A program made the translations under genes and the position numbers. A stretch of 64,000 nucleotides of DNA from Dysgonomonas sp. 25 (GTDB taxonomy: Bacteria; Bacteroidota; Bacteroidia; Bacteroidales; Dysgonomonadaceae): NCBI RefSeq assembly GCF_010501075.1, contig NZ_QVMN01000002.1, positions 372,001 through 436,000 on the forward strand, written 5' to 3'. Below are positions 35,716-45,671 of this stretch, piece by piece. Position 1 is the stretch's first letter. Each line of letters opens with the position of its first letter. The notes under the pieces were generated by a model. The model did not search any database. It was not told the DNA's origin and saw only the letters and a program-made list of their open reading frames with translations.

Positions 35716-36795
35716 ATGACAACACTTAGCCCTCCGCGCGAGCGTATTGTTTTCCTTGACTATCTGCGTGTTTTTGCCTGTTTTATGGTGATTGTAGTAC
35801 ATGCCTGCGAATTCTTTTATATCGGCGAAAATTCAAGCATCTCTATTGCTCCGGGCGATGGACTATGGGTATCGTATATAGACGGGGCGATGCGGGCGGC
35901 TGTTCCGCTTTTCATCATGACGTCGAGCTATTTGTTGCTGCCATTGAAGGTTTCGCCGGGACAGTTTTATAGGAGGCGCTTTGTGCGTGTGTTGGTTCCG
36001 TTTATTGTCTGGCTGTTGATGTATGCCTGTCTCCCTGCCGTATGGGGCGATTTTACGGGAGACGACGTAGTAGCTAATCTTAAACGCTTGATTTTCAACT
36101 TTACGGATAATGCAGGACATTTGTGGTATGTCTATATGTTAATCGGGATATACCTCTTCATGCCTATATTGTCTCCGTGGTTGGAGAAAACGAGCCGCAA
36201 GTTCGAGCTGACTGTACTGCTTATCTGGTTTGCTACGACTTTCTATCACTACGTCAAGCTGATAAGTCCCGAGTATATCTTTGGAGAAGCTCTCTGGAAC
36301 GAATTTAGTTCTATCTATTACTTTTCGGGCTATATTGGCTACGTAATACTGGCGCATTATATACGCGAACATATTAACTGGCCTGCGGCTAAAATGCGCA
36401 TTGTAGGTATCGCTTCGTTCCTGATAGGCTATTTTGCTACGACCGAAGTGTTCAACCATTTCATGGGCAACACGGAAGATATAATGATGCTGGAAATCAG
36501 CTGGCGCTTCTGTACGCCGAATGTAGCTTTGATGGCTTTCGGAATATTCCTGGTCTTCAAAACATTCAATGCGGGGAAAGGGACGTTTTATTCGTGGATA
36601 AATGACACTTCCAAATTGAGTTACGGCATGTATCTGATGCATATATTCTATCTGATATTGATGTATAATCTGGTGCATGAGCACCTATCTACACCGCTGA
36701 CGATTGTTGTTATCGCTGTATCTACATTCCTGCTGTGTTATCTGACCTGCAAGTTGATATCTTTTCTGCCAAAAAGTAAATATATTATAGGATAA
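35716..36795 (+). CDS. Acyltransferase 3 family membrane protein
   Basis: 359 residues, about ten membrane segments. It starts with ERIVFLDYLRVFACFMVIVVHACEFF, and the conserved first-helix Arg-x-x-(A/F)-x-x-x-x-V-x-x-H is present; the family His is the one in VVHACEF. Then PLFIMTSSYLLLP and FYRRRFVRVLVPFIVWLLMY, where Arg pairs contact acyl-CoA, and HLWYVYMLIGIYLFMPIL. Such proteins acetylate or otherwise acylate surface glycans or lipids at the inner membrane (OatA-like and NodX-like branches). The substrate is not evident. It has its own promoter and terminator. Confidence 0.88.
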   Translation: MTTLSPPRERIVFLDYLRVFACFMVIVVHACEFFYIGENSSISIAPGDGLWVSYIDGAMRAAVPLFIMTSSYLLLPLKVSPGQFYRRRFVRVLVPFIVWLLMYACLPAVWGDFTGDDVVANLKRLIFNFTDNAGHLWYVYMLIGIYLFMPILSPWLEKTSRKFELTVLLIWFATTFYHYVKLISPEYIFGEALWNEFSSIYYFSGYIGYVILAHYIREHINWPAAKMRIVGIASFLIGYFATTEVFNHFMGNTEDIMMLEISWRFCTPNVALMAFGIFLVFKTFNAGKGTFYSWINDTSKLSYGMYLMHIFYLILMYNLVHEHLSTPLTIVVIAVSTFLLCYLTCKLISFLPKSKYIIG

Positions 36796-36806
36796 AAATT
36801 GACGAG

Positions 36807-36834
36807 GGCTGCCGGAAACGGTGGCCTTTTATTT
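36807..36834 (+). terminator. Terminator of the acyltransferase gene
   Basis: GGCTGCCG and CGGTGGCC close a GAAA tetraloop (36815-36818), with a TTTTATTT tail. It is only 11 bases past the stop codon. Confidence 0.82.
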
Positions 36835-36890
36835 CATTTATCCGCGCATTAATTTATACAATTATTATACTTTTTTTGCTTTTTAATCTA

Positions 36891-36898
36891 TATCTTTG
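36891..36898 (+). promoter_or_regulatory. -7 element for the ABC ATPase gene
   Basis: TATCTTTG matches TAnnTTTG; start near 36904, leader about 30 bases to the ATG at 36936. TTTG at 36875-36878 is too close to serve as the usual -33 element. Confidence 0.5.
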
Positions 36899-36935
36899 CC
36901 ACTCAACTATATATAAACAGCATAATATCTGATTG

Positions 36936-38099
36936 ATGACAATTTACGAAACTCAGAAGAAAGAACTGTATCAACTTCTCGAATATGGAAATTATAACCA
37001 GCTGTTGAAACGGATTATAGATTTCACTCTCGACACAGATGATATAAAACATTACCGCAATACCTTATATTTTATCGATTGGCTCGAGCGTAATCCGCAG
37101 GCGGAATTGAAAGATCCGTTCGAGACTATCCTTGTCGAGTTATTCCGCACACTGGATGCGAAAGCATACGACGAGGCTCCGCATACCCTTGTCTCTATCG
37201 AGAATTTGATACGTTCGTACAAAAATTCGGGCTTTGCTCTCGGACCTATCAGCTTCGAGATCAGGGAGCGCCAGATTATCGGTCTGGTGGGAGAGAACGG
37301 TAATGGTAAAACGACTTTGCTGCGTGCTTTATGCGGCGAGTTGCAGCCTACTGCGGGACAGATAAAATATCTCTTCCTGCACGAAGATACTTACGACTTG
37401 CGTTCGCACCTGATATATATTCCGCAACGTACGGCTACATGGCACGGATCGTTGCTCTCGAACCTGAAATTTGCTGCATCTACCTACGGTATAGTGGGCG
37501 AGATGAATGAGTTGACGGTACAACTCATTATTGCCCGTATGGGATTGCGCAAGTATCGCGGTTATAAATGGAAAAACCTGTCGTCGGGTTATAAGATGCG
37601 TTTCGAACTGGCGCGGGCATTGCTCCGTAAGCCGAAATTGCTGTTGATAGACGAGCCGTTGGCCAACCTCGATATTCTGGCGCAGCAGATTGTATTGGAT
37701 GATTTCAGGGATATTGCCCGTTCGCCTTTCAATCCGGTGGGTATTGTATTGAGTTCGCAGCAACTCTACGAGGTGGAAAAAACATCGGATGATGTGATAT
37801 TCCTGAAAAACGGTACACCGCGAAATCTGATTAATCCTGCGGATGGAGTAGATGTAGAATATACCGAAGTGCCGAAATTCATTGTCGAATTCGAAACGGA
37901 TTGGAATATGGAACAGATAGGTCAGGCGATGAAGATTCTGGGGCTCGACCGCTTGGAGATGAATGGTGGTACGTATGTTGCCAGCTTCCCGGCAATGGTC
38001 ACTACCGAATCGTTCCTGCGCCATGTGCTCGATCTTCAGATGCCGTTGACGTATTTCCGCAACATATCACGTTCTACACGCAGATTTTTCCTTTCTTAA
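36936..38099 (+). CDS. ABC transporter ATP-binding protein with unusual motifs
   Basis: 387 residues from the ATG at 36936; a TTG one codon earlier is unlikely. The first 85 residues are a helical extension (QKKELYQLLEYGNYNQLLKR) not found in simple ABC ATPases. Walker A is GENGNGKTT (119-127), Q-loop IPQRTATWHG (about 162-171), signature LSSGY (215-219) instead of LSGGQ, and Walker B LLLIDEP (235-241). At the H-loop the sequence is VLSSQQLYEVE, with Gln275 where the catalytic His is expected. A C-terminal domain of about 90 residues follows (YTEVPKFIVEFETDWNMEQ). It is 13 bases before a membrane protein gene that should be its partner. Export or mechanical role is likely, but the substrate is unknown. 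Confidence 0.85.
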   Translation: MTIYETQKKELYQLLEYGNYNQLLKRIIDFTLDTDDIKHYRNTLYFIDWLERNPQAELKDPFETILVELFRTLDAKAYDEAPHTLVSIENLIRSYKNSGFALGPISFEIRERQIIGLVGENGNGKTTLLRALCGELQPTAGQIKYLFLHEDTYDLRSHLIYIPQRTATWHGSLLSNLKFAASTYGIVGEMNELTVQLIIARMGLRKYRGYKWKNLSSGYKMRFELARALLRKPKLLLIDEPLANLDILAQQIVLDDFRDIARSPFNPVGIVLSSQQLYEVEKTSDDVIFLKNGTPRNLINPADGVDVEYTEVPKFIVEFETDWNMEQIGQAMKILGLDRLEMNGGTYVASFPAMVTTESFLRHVLDLQMPLTYFRNISRSTRRFFLS

Positions 38100-38112
38100 A
38101 AACAATAAACCG

Positions 38113-39660
38113 ATGATAAACAAAATACAACGATATTTATTAGAAAACTATCCATTGCTGTGGAACATACGTTTGTTTCCGGTGATGCTCATTATAGTGG
38201 TGGCCAACGTGATGTTCTTCCTATTCGGATATTGGAGCACCAATACGGTTTTCGACAGTTCATACTATTACTCTTTCTTAGACGGAGACGGCATTTTCCT
38301 GCTGTATTTTTCCAGTATTTTTATCGGAGTCCTCGTTTTTGTAGGGTGGCTGGTATTTTACATGCGCAATAATGCATTCAGGATTTATTATCCGCGAACA
38401 ACGCTTCAGCTTTATGCCGAATGGTTGCTGATCTTTGTTATCTGTGCCGGAATTTCGGTGATACCCTTCTCTATGACAAAGGGTTGCCTTACGAAATGGC
38501 AGGCGGTGACGTCGGTAAAGGAGGCTCAGAAAGCATTGGATATTATAGAAAAAGTGCGGATATTAGTACCGTCAGATACGTATTATTATAGCTATTCATC
38601 CGATAGTGACAAACCTATTCCTATTCCGAAAGATATGCCGTTGAATCTGGATACGCTCGATCTGGATAATTATTCAATTCAGTACGATTCGGATGGTCAG
38701 TTCACGGTGAACGGTTATAATGGGGCGTCGTTACTTTTCTACAAGAAAAATCATTACTCTTATTATTCTTCATATAATGAAGAGAAAGATCCGGAGTATG
38801 TAAAACAACAGAAGGCTATAGCCGAAGTGAAATCCTGGCTGGCGAATGAGCGTAAAGACAGCATTTACAGCCTGATGAAGGAATATATGGCATTGGTAAA
38901 GAAACACGATGTGAAGGTGAATCTGACTGCCGATACCTGGTTCGACAGGATATATAATCCGCCGTTTTATCCGGTGGATGTTCATACAGTAATTAATGAA
39001 GATGCTCCATCGGAATATTATTCTTCTTACTATGACGATGATTATTACCGGCCGTCTCTTTCACTCTCTTACCTCGAAGGTGGCTATAAAAAAGTGGTCG
39101 ACAGTCACGAAGATACAGCTGTGATGGAATATATTCTCTTGACTTGTCTTTGCTTCTCGCTGGGCTTCTCGGTGTTGGTATTTTCGGCGCGCGTGACTAC
39201 AGGGAAGAAGTGGTTGAAAGCCTTTGTTATACTCGGTATTATGGTGTTGCTTATAAGCCTGTTTACGGGAGTACTGGCGCTTATATCTATCTTTAGCGAT
39301 AGCGAGGTGACTGGGATGCTTGTATTCGGATTCTGGCTATTCCTCTTTATTGCTATCCTTATTTATCTGATAAATAAAATAGTATCCAATTCGAACCGAA
39401 ACCATTCGAATGTTGCTGTTAACTTCTTCCTTTGGCTGATGCCTGCAATGATTCCGTTGATTTTCTTCCTGTATATCCTTTTTACGGAGCTCAATTACGG
39501 CTATTATTCCCGTTATGATGAATATGGAAATTATGTCGACCGCGTAAGGTTCGAAGACTATATCGATGTCATGTTGTGGGTGAATCTGATAATCATGTTC
39601 TTGGCGATGGTACCGACCTGTATATTGATAAAGAAATGGAAAGGTCTTCCGGACGAATAA
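38113..39660 (+). CDS. Membrane protein, likely partner of the ABC ATPase
   Basis: 515 residues. Three N-terminal membrane segments (about 20-42, 57-82, 98-117), a soluble stretch of about 220 residues (about 118-335), then five segments (about 338-358, 366-388, 394-415, 425-447, 472-495). The soluble part is rich in Tyr, Ser and Asp, with tracts such as YYYSYSSDSD and YYSSYYDDDYY. No family is recognised, but the plan of two membrane bundles around a large outer domain is usual for ABC permeases. The pair is probably co-transcribed and ends in a strong terminator. Confidence 0.7.
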   Translation: MINKIQRYLLENYPLLWNIRLFPVMLIIVVANVMFFLFGYWSTNTVFDSSYYYSFLDGDGIFLLYFSSIFIGVLVFVGWLVFYMRNNAFRIYYPRTTLQLYAEWLLIFVICAGISVIPFSMTKGCLTKWQAVTSVKEAQKALDIIEKVRILVPSDTYYYSYSSDSDKPIPIPKDMPLNLDTLDLDNYSIQYDSDGQFTVNGYNGASLLFYKKNHYSYYSSYNEEKDPEYVKQQKAIAEVKSWLANERKDSIYSLMKEYMALVKKHDVKVNLTADTWFDRIYNPPFYPVDVHTVINEDAPSEYYSSYYDDDYYRPSLSLSYLEGGYKKVVDSHEDTAVMEYILLTCLCFSLGFSVLVFSARVTTGKKWLKAFVILGIMVLLISLFTGVLALISIFSDSEVTGMLVFGFWLFLFIAILIYLINKIVSNSNRNHSNVAVNFFLWLMPAMIPLIFFLYILFTELNYGYYSRYDEYGNYVDRVRFEDYIDVMLWVNLIIMFLAMVPTCILIKKWKGLPDE

Positions 39661-39665
39661 AATAT

Positions 39666-39698
39666 AAAGGGCTACCCAATCGGGTAGTCCTTTGTTTT
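39666..39698. terminator. Bidirectional terminator
   Basis: AAAGGGCTACCC pairs with GGGTAGTCCTTT over 12 positions (one G-T) with loop AATC and a GTTTTC tail on the plus strand. It lies between the convergent permease and lutC-type genes. Confidence 0.82.
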
Positions 39699-40283
39699 CT
39701 ACATAAAAAATACACTGAGGCTTCTTGCGCCTTGCGCGCCCCGCACCATAACCGCTCCGATGTCGGCAGTGGCCGATGGGCCTAACATGAAGCAACTGTA
39801 ATGATTCGATTCCAGTTCCACATGGCTATATGCCTCATACATGTCGCGCACCATTTTGACCGGATCGAGGAGGATAATCAGGTGCTGCGAAAGAAATCCG
39901 AGCGAGGTGATATGCATATCTTTTCCTGTTATATACACCATTCCTGTTTCTGAAACACCAAAACGGGCGCGGATAATGCCGACGTCCACATCATTCAGCT
40001 CGTGTGGATCTGTTATCTGGCTCAGATCTTTATTTCCTTTTATTTCAGGGGTAGTCGAGCAGATTACCTTTGCATCGGGGTGAAGCTGATGTATAAGTCT
40101 CTCCGCCTCCTCCCTGCTGTGTATATTGTGCCATGTTCCGGCCGCTTCGACGAGATTTTCTTTGAACTCGTCCAAGATGGGTTTCTTGCTTTTTGCAAAA
40201 GCGGGTATCTGGGGATAAGGATGCGCGTCCTTCGGCTTATTCTGCCGTATAGCTCCCATTATGAGGTCTTTTGTACTATTCAT
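39699..40283 (-). CDS. lutC: LutC/YkgG-type LUD domain protein
   Basis: 194 residues. The LUD domain is shown by NDVDVGIIRARFGVSETGMV, LDPVKMVRDMYEAYSHVELE and CFMLGPSATADIGAVMVRGA followed by QGARSLSVFFM, the usual end of LutC. It is the third subunit of the LutABC complex, which oxidises L-lactate to pyruvate in the cytoplasm. It overlaps the end of lutB by 8 bases. Confidence 0.9.
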   Translation of the reverse strand: MNSTKDLIMGAIRQNKPKDAHPYPQIPAFAKSKKPILDEFKENLVEAAGTWHNIHSREEAERLIHQLHPDAKVICSTTPEIKGNKDLSQITDPHELNDVDVGIIRARFGVSETGMVYITGKDMHITSLGFLSQHLIILLDPVKMVRDMYEAYSHVELESNHYSCFMLGPSATADIGAVMVRGAQGARSLSVFFM

Positions 40284-41673
40284 GGCTGTCTTCCTTTCTG
40301 TTCTTTAAATACCAGTCGCGGAATGTCTCTTTGCTCAATGTGAGCATTTCGCGATCATCCTTGTTTGTCCATGGATTCAGTTTGCTGTATATCAGGAAAT
40401 CGGGTACAAGCGGCAATACTTTGCTCCCTACATGTTCGGCTATGCGGAACAAGGATGGATGTTGGAATACCTCTCCTGCTGCCCTGAACAGGACTGAATG
40501 CATCTTCGGCATATAACCTTTGGCATATACCACTTCGCGCCATTTATATATCTGGTCGGCAATATCTATTTTTACCGGGCACACTTCCGAGCAAGAACCG
40601 CAGAGAGAAGAATGGAACGGCAGTTCGCTGTATTTTTCCAGATCGAATGTCGGGCTGAGAATAATTCCGATAGGCCCCGAGTAAGTAGACTCGTACGATA
40701 GTCCTCCGCTCCGGCGATAGACAGGGCAGGTATTCATACATGCCCCGCAACGGATGCATTTGAGCGAATGCCAGAAATCTTTTTCGCCCAGCCGTTTGCT
40801 TCGTCCGTTATCGGTGAGGATGATATGCAATTCGCTTCCTTGTCGCGGCCCGGTGAAATGGGATGTATATTGGGTGGCAGGCGTTCCCAGCGCACTGCGC
40901 GAGAGCAGCCGGATAAATACACCCAGATCTTCCACTTTGGGCAAAAGCTTTTCTATGCCGATACTAGCAATGTGTATCGGCGGGACGGATGCCCCGATGT
41001 CGGCATTCCCTTCGTTGGTGCAGACAACAAATGAGCCGGTTTCGGCAATCGCAAAATTGGCACCTGTCATACCGGCTCCGGCTTTCAGGAATTTCGGGCG
41101 GGCATTGTTGCGCATAGCCTCGGCCAATGAATGCGGATCGTCATCATTAGGGTCGGTACCTATCTTTTCGGCGAAGAGTTTGGCTACATCTTCGGTTGTC
41201 TTTTCTATGGCGGGCATAACGATGTGGGCAGGACGTTCGCCGCTTAGCTGCTGTATACGCTCGCCTAAGTCGGTTTCGGTTACTTCTATCCCTTTCGATT
41301 CGAGGAATGGAGTCATGCCGCATTCCTCTTGTAGCATCGATTTACTCTTGATAATGGCAGTAACCTTTCTGCTGTCGAGTATGCTGTATACAATCTCGTT
41401 ATGCTCTTGTGCATCGCTTGCCCAATGGACAATTGCACCTTGTTTGGTCGCATTCTTCTCGAACATTTCGAGGTAATGGTCGAGATTGCTGAGCGTGTGC
41501 TCCTTGATTTGCGATGCCAGTTCGCGCAACTCTTCCCATTCGGGGATAGTGGCAGCTATTTTATCCCTTTTGATGCGGGCATTCCACAGATTTTTGTCAT
41601 GCTCTTTTTCGTGGATATTATCTTTGTGGATAAATTCAGCTGAGTTTTTGGTGACGTTTACTATTTTTTCCAT
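40276..41673 (-). CDS. lutB: LutB-type iron-sulfur protein
   Basis: 465 residues. The N-terminal LUD domain has AETGSFVVCTNEGNADIGAS (about 210-229). Two ferredoxin-like motifs follow: CIRCGACMNTCPV (Cys306, 309, 312, 316) and CGSCSEVCPVKID (Cys358, 361, 365), which give the two 4Fe-4S clusters. The C-terminal region resembles the end of LutB. It passes electrons in lactate oxidation with LutA and LutC. It starts 8 bases after lutA. Confidence 0.93.
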   Translation of the reverse strand: MEKIVNVTKNSAEFIHKDNIHEKEHDKNLWNARIKRDKIAATIPEWEELRELASQIKEHTLSNLDHYLEMFEKNATKQGAIVHWASDAQEHNEIVYSILDSRKVTAIIKSKSMLQEECGMTPFLESKGIEVTETDLGERIQQLSGERPAHIVMPAIEKTTEDVAKLFAEKIGTDPNDDDPHSLAEAMRNNARPKFLKAGAGMTGANFAIAETGSFVVCTNEGNADIGASVPPIHIASIGIEKLLPKVEDLGVFIRLLSRSALGTPATQYTSHFTGPRQGSELHIILTDNGRSKRLGEKDFWHSLKCIRCGACMNTCPVYRRSGGLSYESTYSGPIGIILSPTFDLEKYSELPFHSSLCGSCSEVCPVKIDIADQIYKWREVVYAKGYMPKMHSVLFRAAGEVFQHPSLFRIAEHVGSKVLPLVPDFLIYSKLNPWTNKDDREMLTLSKETFRDWYLKNRKEDSHE

Positions 41674-41681
41674 TGTTCTTT

Positions 41682-42431
41682 TTATTTAAAAGGTCCGCCA
41701 TTCAATACCTGTGCAATGTGCAGAAACGGGATGTGTGTGACACCGTTTTTGTGGGCTACACTCATCTGGTGCATCAGGCACGACATATCGGGAGAGACTA
41801 CATATTCGGCTCCGCTGGCGACATAATCTTCTACCTTGTCGTGTCCCATCTTGGCACTTACAGCTTCGTCTGTTACACAAAATGTACCACCGAATCCGCA
41901 ACATTCGTCGGGGCGGCTTAGCTCAACCAGTTCGAGCCCATCGACTAATTGCAGCAAGTCGGCAGATTTGTTGAATGGCTTGCCCATCCGCTCGGAAGGC
42001 TTTGCGATGTTTAATCCCCGTATCGAGCTGCAACTGTTGTGCAATGCTACTTTATAGGGGAAAGAGATTCCCGGGAAGGATTTTATTTTCAGTATATCGT
42101 GCAGAAATTCTACTAATTCGTAGGTCTTTTCCCTGACGTGCTTCACCTCGTCGGTCTGTTCCAGCTTATCGTAATGTACACGTACCTGTTTCACGCAACT
42201 GCCGGCAGGGCCTATGATGTAGTCGAAGTCCTTGAAATTCTTGACAAATAGCTCTTCGGCAGCCTTGGCGCTTTCGAAATCCCCTTCGTTGGTCATAGGT
42301 TGTCCGCAACAAGTTTGTTCGAGGGGGAAACCAACGTCTAATCCTAATTTTTCTAACAATTCGAGCGTTGCAATGCCTACTTCGGGATATATGGCGTCGA
42401 TGTAACAGGGAATGAATAATCCTATTTTCAT
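41682..42431 (-). CDS. lutA: LutA-type cysteine-rich CCG-domain protein
   Basis: 249 residues from the ATG at 42431; the frame is open to 42560 but MKIGLFIPCYIDAIYPEVGI is the conserved start. Two CCG domains: CCGQPMTNEG (41-50) and CCGFGGTFCV (177-186), with single Cys ligands between, as in LutA/GlpC-like subunits. It is first of the lutABC group. No lactate permease gene and no LutR are next to it, though a distant symporter is present at 45.7 kb. Confidence 0.92.
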   Translation of the reverse strand: MKIGLFIPCYIDAIYPEVGIATLELLEKLGLDVGFPLEQTCCGQPMTNEGDFESAKAAEELFVKNFKDFDYIIGPAGSCVKQVRVHYDKLEQTDEVKHVREKTYELVEFLHDILKIKSFPGISFPYKVALHNSCSSIRGLNIAKPSERMGKPFNKSADLLQLVDGLELVELSRPDECCGFGGTFCVTDEAVSAKMGHDKVEDYVASGAEYVVSPDMSCLMHQMSVAHKNGVTHIPFLHIAQVLNGGPFK

Positions 42432-42706
42432 AATATTGATCTTTTGTTGACTATACTTGATTAGTAAACAATGCATCGGAGGTAATAGTTCTTTATTTCG
42501 GGCTTTTTGTATGAGTGGCTGATACATATAGGCATAGAAATAGGAGTGAAGTACCCGCAAAAAGCGCCTGACAAATAGTATATGTTAATTATTTTTCTCA
42601 AAAAAGGCCTATCTAATTGTAATAATGCATATATTTATGCCCGAATAGAAACGTTCTGATATAATTAATCCTCCTCTATTAAAAGTTTATTCAAAATAAT
42701 CATTCT

Positions 42707-45607
42707 ATGAAGAAAAATTTAATCATCGCTTTACTATTTACAGTTTCGGTACTGTTTATGGTTTCTTGTGGCGACAAATACAAGTACGAAAGTGTACCGA
42801 ATGATCCGTTGAATACACGCATCTATACGCTGGATAACGGTATGAAAGTTTATCTGTCTGTAAATAAGGATAAACCGCGTATACAAACTTATATTGGTGT
42901 GCGTGTCGGAGGCAAAAATGATCCGTCGGAAACGACAGGATTAGCTCACTACCTCGAACACCTGTTATTTAAAGGAACTAAGCATTTCGGGACGACCGAT
43001 TATGCAGCCGAAGAACCTTTCCTGAATCAGATAGAAGCTTTGTACGAAACATACCGCCAGACTGACGATATGGCTGAGCGTAAGGCTATCTATGCGCAAA
43101 TAGACAGTATCTCGCAATTGGCGGCAGCTATCGCTATCCCGAATGAGTATGACAAACTGATGTCGGCCATCGGCGCGCAGGGTACGAATGCTTTTACATC
43201 TTATGATGTGACGGCTTATGAAGAAGATATTCCGGCAAATGAAATCGAGAACTGGGCGATGATTCAGGCTGACCGTTTCAAGAATCCTGTTCTGCGCCTT
43301 TTCCATACGGAATTGGAAACCGTGTATGAAGAGTATAACAGAAGCTTGACAAGCGACGGACGCAAGGTGCGTGAGGCCATGTTCAACGGCTTGTACCCAC
43401 ACCATCCGTATGGGAAGCAAACCGTTTTGGGAAGCCAGGAACACCTGAAAAATCCTTCGATAACCAATATCAAGAATTTCTTAGAAACATATTATGTGCC
43501 TAATAACATGGCTGTGTGTATGGCGGGAGATTTTGACCCGGATAAGGTGATCGAGATCATCGACAAATATTTTGGCGATATGCAACGTAAAGATGTGCCT
43601 GAACTGAAGACTGATGCAGAAACGCCTATTAGCAGCCCCGTTGTGAAGGAAGTGGTAGGCCTCGAGGCTGAAAATATAACCATCGCTTTCCGCACACCGG
43701 GAGCGAATACCAAAGATGCTGTAATGCTCGAACTGATCGATTATATCCTAACGAATGGAAAAGCAGGACTTATCGATTTGAACCTGAATCAAAAGCAAAA
43801 GATGCTGCGGGCAGGAAGTTATGCCATGAATAATGCCGACTATGGTGCTTTGGTATTATACGGAACACCAAAAGCCGGACAAACGTTGGATGAGGCGAAA
43901 GAGTTGCTTCTCGGACAATTGGATGTACTGAAAAAAGGCGAATTTGACGAGAAGCTGCTGGCTGCGGTCATCAACAACTTCAAACTCAACCAATACTACC
44001 AGATGCAAGAGCCTTCGTATGCTGCACGTGTGCAGTTGAATGCTTTTGTGTATAATATCAACTGGGAGGATGAAGTGAATAAGGTAGACTACCAGTCTAA
44101 ACTGACTAAGCAGGATATCGTCGATTTCTGTAATAAATCCTTCAACGATAATTATGTGGTTGTGTATAAGAAACAAGGTGCGCCTTCGGACGAAAAGATC
44201 GATAAACCGTCTCTCACGCCGATACCTACCAACCGCAACTCGGAAAGCCAGTTCCTCGCAGATATCAAAGCGCGTGAGGTGACGCCTATCGAGCCTGTAT
44301 TTGTAGATTACAGCAAGGATTTGGATAAACTGAAAGCGAAGAACGATATCGAGGTTCTTTACAAACAGAATACAACAAACCCACTCTTCTCGATGTATTA
44401 TGTATTCGAGATGGGCAACAAGAACGATAAGGCATTGGGTACAGCTTTCCAATACCTGAATTATCTCGGTACATCGACCAAGACGGCAGAAGAAATTAAG
44501 AGTGAGCTGTATGATTTGGCATGTTCGTTCGGTGTTAATTCTACCAGCGACCGTGTGTATGTATATATCTCTGGTTTGAGCGAAAACTTCGACAAAGCGA
44601 TGGCATTACTCGAAGATCGTTTGGCCGATGCACAGGTCGATATGGAGGCATATAAGAACCTATCGATGAATGTGCTGAAAAGCCGTATGGATGCAAAAGC
44701 CAATCAGAGTGCCAACTTCCAGCGTTTGATGGTTTATACTCAATGGGGGCCGAAATCTCCGGTGACTAATATATTGTCCGAAAAAGAATTGAATAGCATG
44801 AATCCTCAGGTATTAGTCGACAAGATTAAAAGCCTGAAAGAATATCAGCACACTATCATGTACTACGGGCCGTTAGCACAGGACGAATTGCTCGACAAAC
44901 TGAATAAGAATCATGCTGTTGCCGATCAATTGAAAGCCGTTCCGGAAGCAGTGAAATTCGTAGAACAGGAAACAAAAGAACCGAAGGTGTACGTGGCAAA
45001 CTATGATGCCAAACAGATTTTGATGGCAGCTATGCACAAAGGTGGAAAGTATGATGCTTCTATCGAGCCTGTACGTCAATTGTATAACGAATATTTCGGC
45101 GGTGGAATGAACAGTATCGTATTCCAGGAAATGCGCGAAGCCAGAGCGTTGGCTTATACGGCATGGGCCGGTTATAGCTCGCCTTCCGATCCGGAGTATT
45201 CTTATTACCTGAGCACATATATTGGTACGCAGACAGATAAGATGACGGATGCCACCGACGCGTTCAATGAAATATTGAATAACCTCCCTCAGTCGGAAAA
45301 AGCGTTTGATATAGCAAAAGAAAATATTATAACACGCATCCGTACAGAGCGTGTCCTCCGCGAAGATATTTTGTGGTCGTATATGAATGCTAAGAAATGG
45401 AACAGGACGGAAGATACACGCAAAGCTGTATTCGAAAAAGTTCCTACACTGACATTGGGTGATGTTACTAAATTCCAGGAAGAATATATCAAAAACAAGC
45501 CGCTAACCTATTCTATTTTGGGTAATACCAAAGATATCAATATGGGTGCTTTGAACAAGATAGGAAAGGTGACAATGTTGAAACAAGACGAGATATTCGG
45601 CTATTAA
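42707..45607 (+). CDS. M16 family zinc metallopeptidase lipoprotein
   Basis: 966 residues. The signal MKKNLIIALLFTVSVLFMVS is followed by Cys21, a lipobox, so the protein is anchored in the envelope. The zinc motif is HYLEH (His81, Glu84, His85) in TGLAHYLEHLLFKGTKHFGT, with a downstream Glu near 178 in LFHTELETVYEEYNRS. The chain contains both halves of an M16 clam shell; the second half, from about 500, lacks HxxEH. EKELN and YFGGGMNSIVFQEMREARAL (about 797-816) carry the substrate-site signature. It is likely to degrade unfolded peptides in the periplasm. A terminator follows at 45632. Confidence 0.93.
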   Translation: MKKNLIIALLFTVSVLFMVSCGDKYKYESVPNDPLNTRIYTLDNGMKVYLSVNKDKPRIQTYIGVRVGGKNDPSETTGLAHYLEHLLFKGTKHFGTTDYAAEEPFLNQIEALYETYRQTDDMAERKAIYAQIDSISQLAAAIAIPNEYDKLMSAIGAQGTNAFTSYDVTAYEEDIPANEIENWAMIQADRFKNPVLRLFHTELETVYEEYNRSLTSDGRKVREAMFNGLYPHHPYGKQTVLGSQEHLKNPSITNIKNFLETYYVPNNMAVCMAGDFDPDKVIEIIDKYFGDMQRKDVPELKTDAETPISSPVVKEVVGLEAENITIAFRTPGANTKDAVMLELIDYILTNGKAGLIDLNLNQKQKMLRAGSYAMNNADYGALVLYGTPKAGQTLDEAKELLLGQLDVLKKGEFDEKLLAAVINNFKLNQYYQMQEPSYAARVQLNAFVYNINWEDEVNKVDYQSKLTKQDIVDFCNKSFNDNYVVVYKKQGAPSDEKIDKPSLTPIPTNRNSESQFLADIKAREVTPIEPVFVDYSKDLDKLKAKNDIEVLYKQNTTNPLFSMYYVFEMGNKNDKALGTAFQYLNYLGTSTKTAEEIKSELYDLACSFGVNSTSDRVYVYISGLSENFDKAMALLEDRLADAQVDMEAYKNLSMNVLKSRMDAKANQSANFQRLMVYTQWGPKSPVTNILSEKELNSMNPQVLVDKIKSLKEYQHTIMYYGPLAQDELLDKLNKNHAVADQLKAVPEAVKFVEQETKEPKVYVANYDAKQILMAAMHKGGKYDASIEPVRQLYNEYFGGGMNSIVFQEMREARALAYTAWAGYSSPSDPEYSYYLSTYIGTQTDKMTDATDAFNEILNNLPQSEKAFDIAKENIITRIRTERVLREDILWSYMNAKKWNRTEDTRKAVFEKVPTLTLGDVTKFQEEYIKNKPLTYSILGNTKDINMGALNKIGKVTMLKQDEIFGY

Positions 45608-45631
45608 TCCGATATTGAACAATCTTATAAA

Positions 45632-45671
45632 AGTAAAAGGGATCTCCGATGGGGATTCCTTTACTTTTTTT
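45632..45671 (+). terminator. Terminator of the M16 gene
   Basis: A 15-base-pair stem with one bulge (arms 45632-45647 and 45651-45665), loop GAT, and T run 45665-45671. It contains the ATG at 45649 that would begin the symporter frame, so that ATG is not a likely start. Confidence 0.88.
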
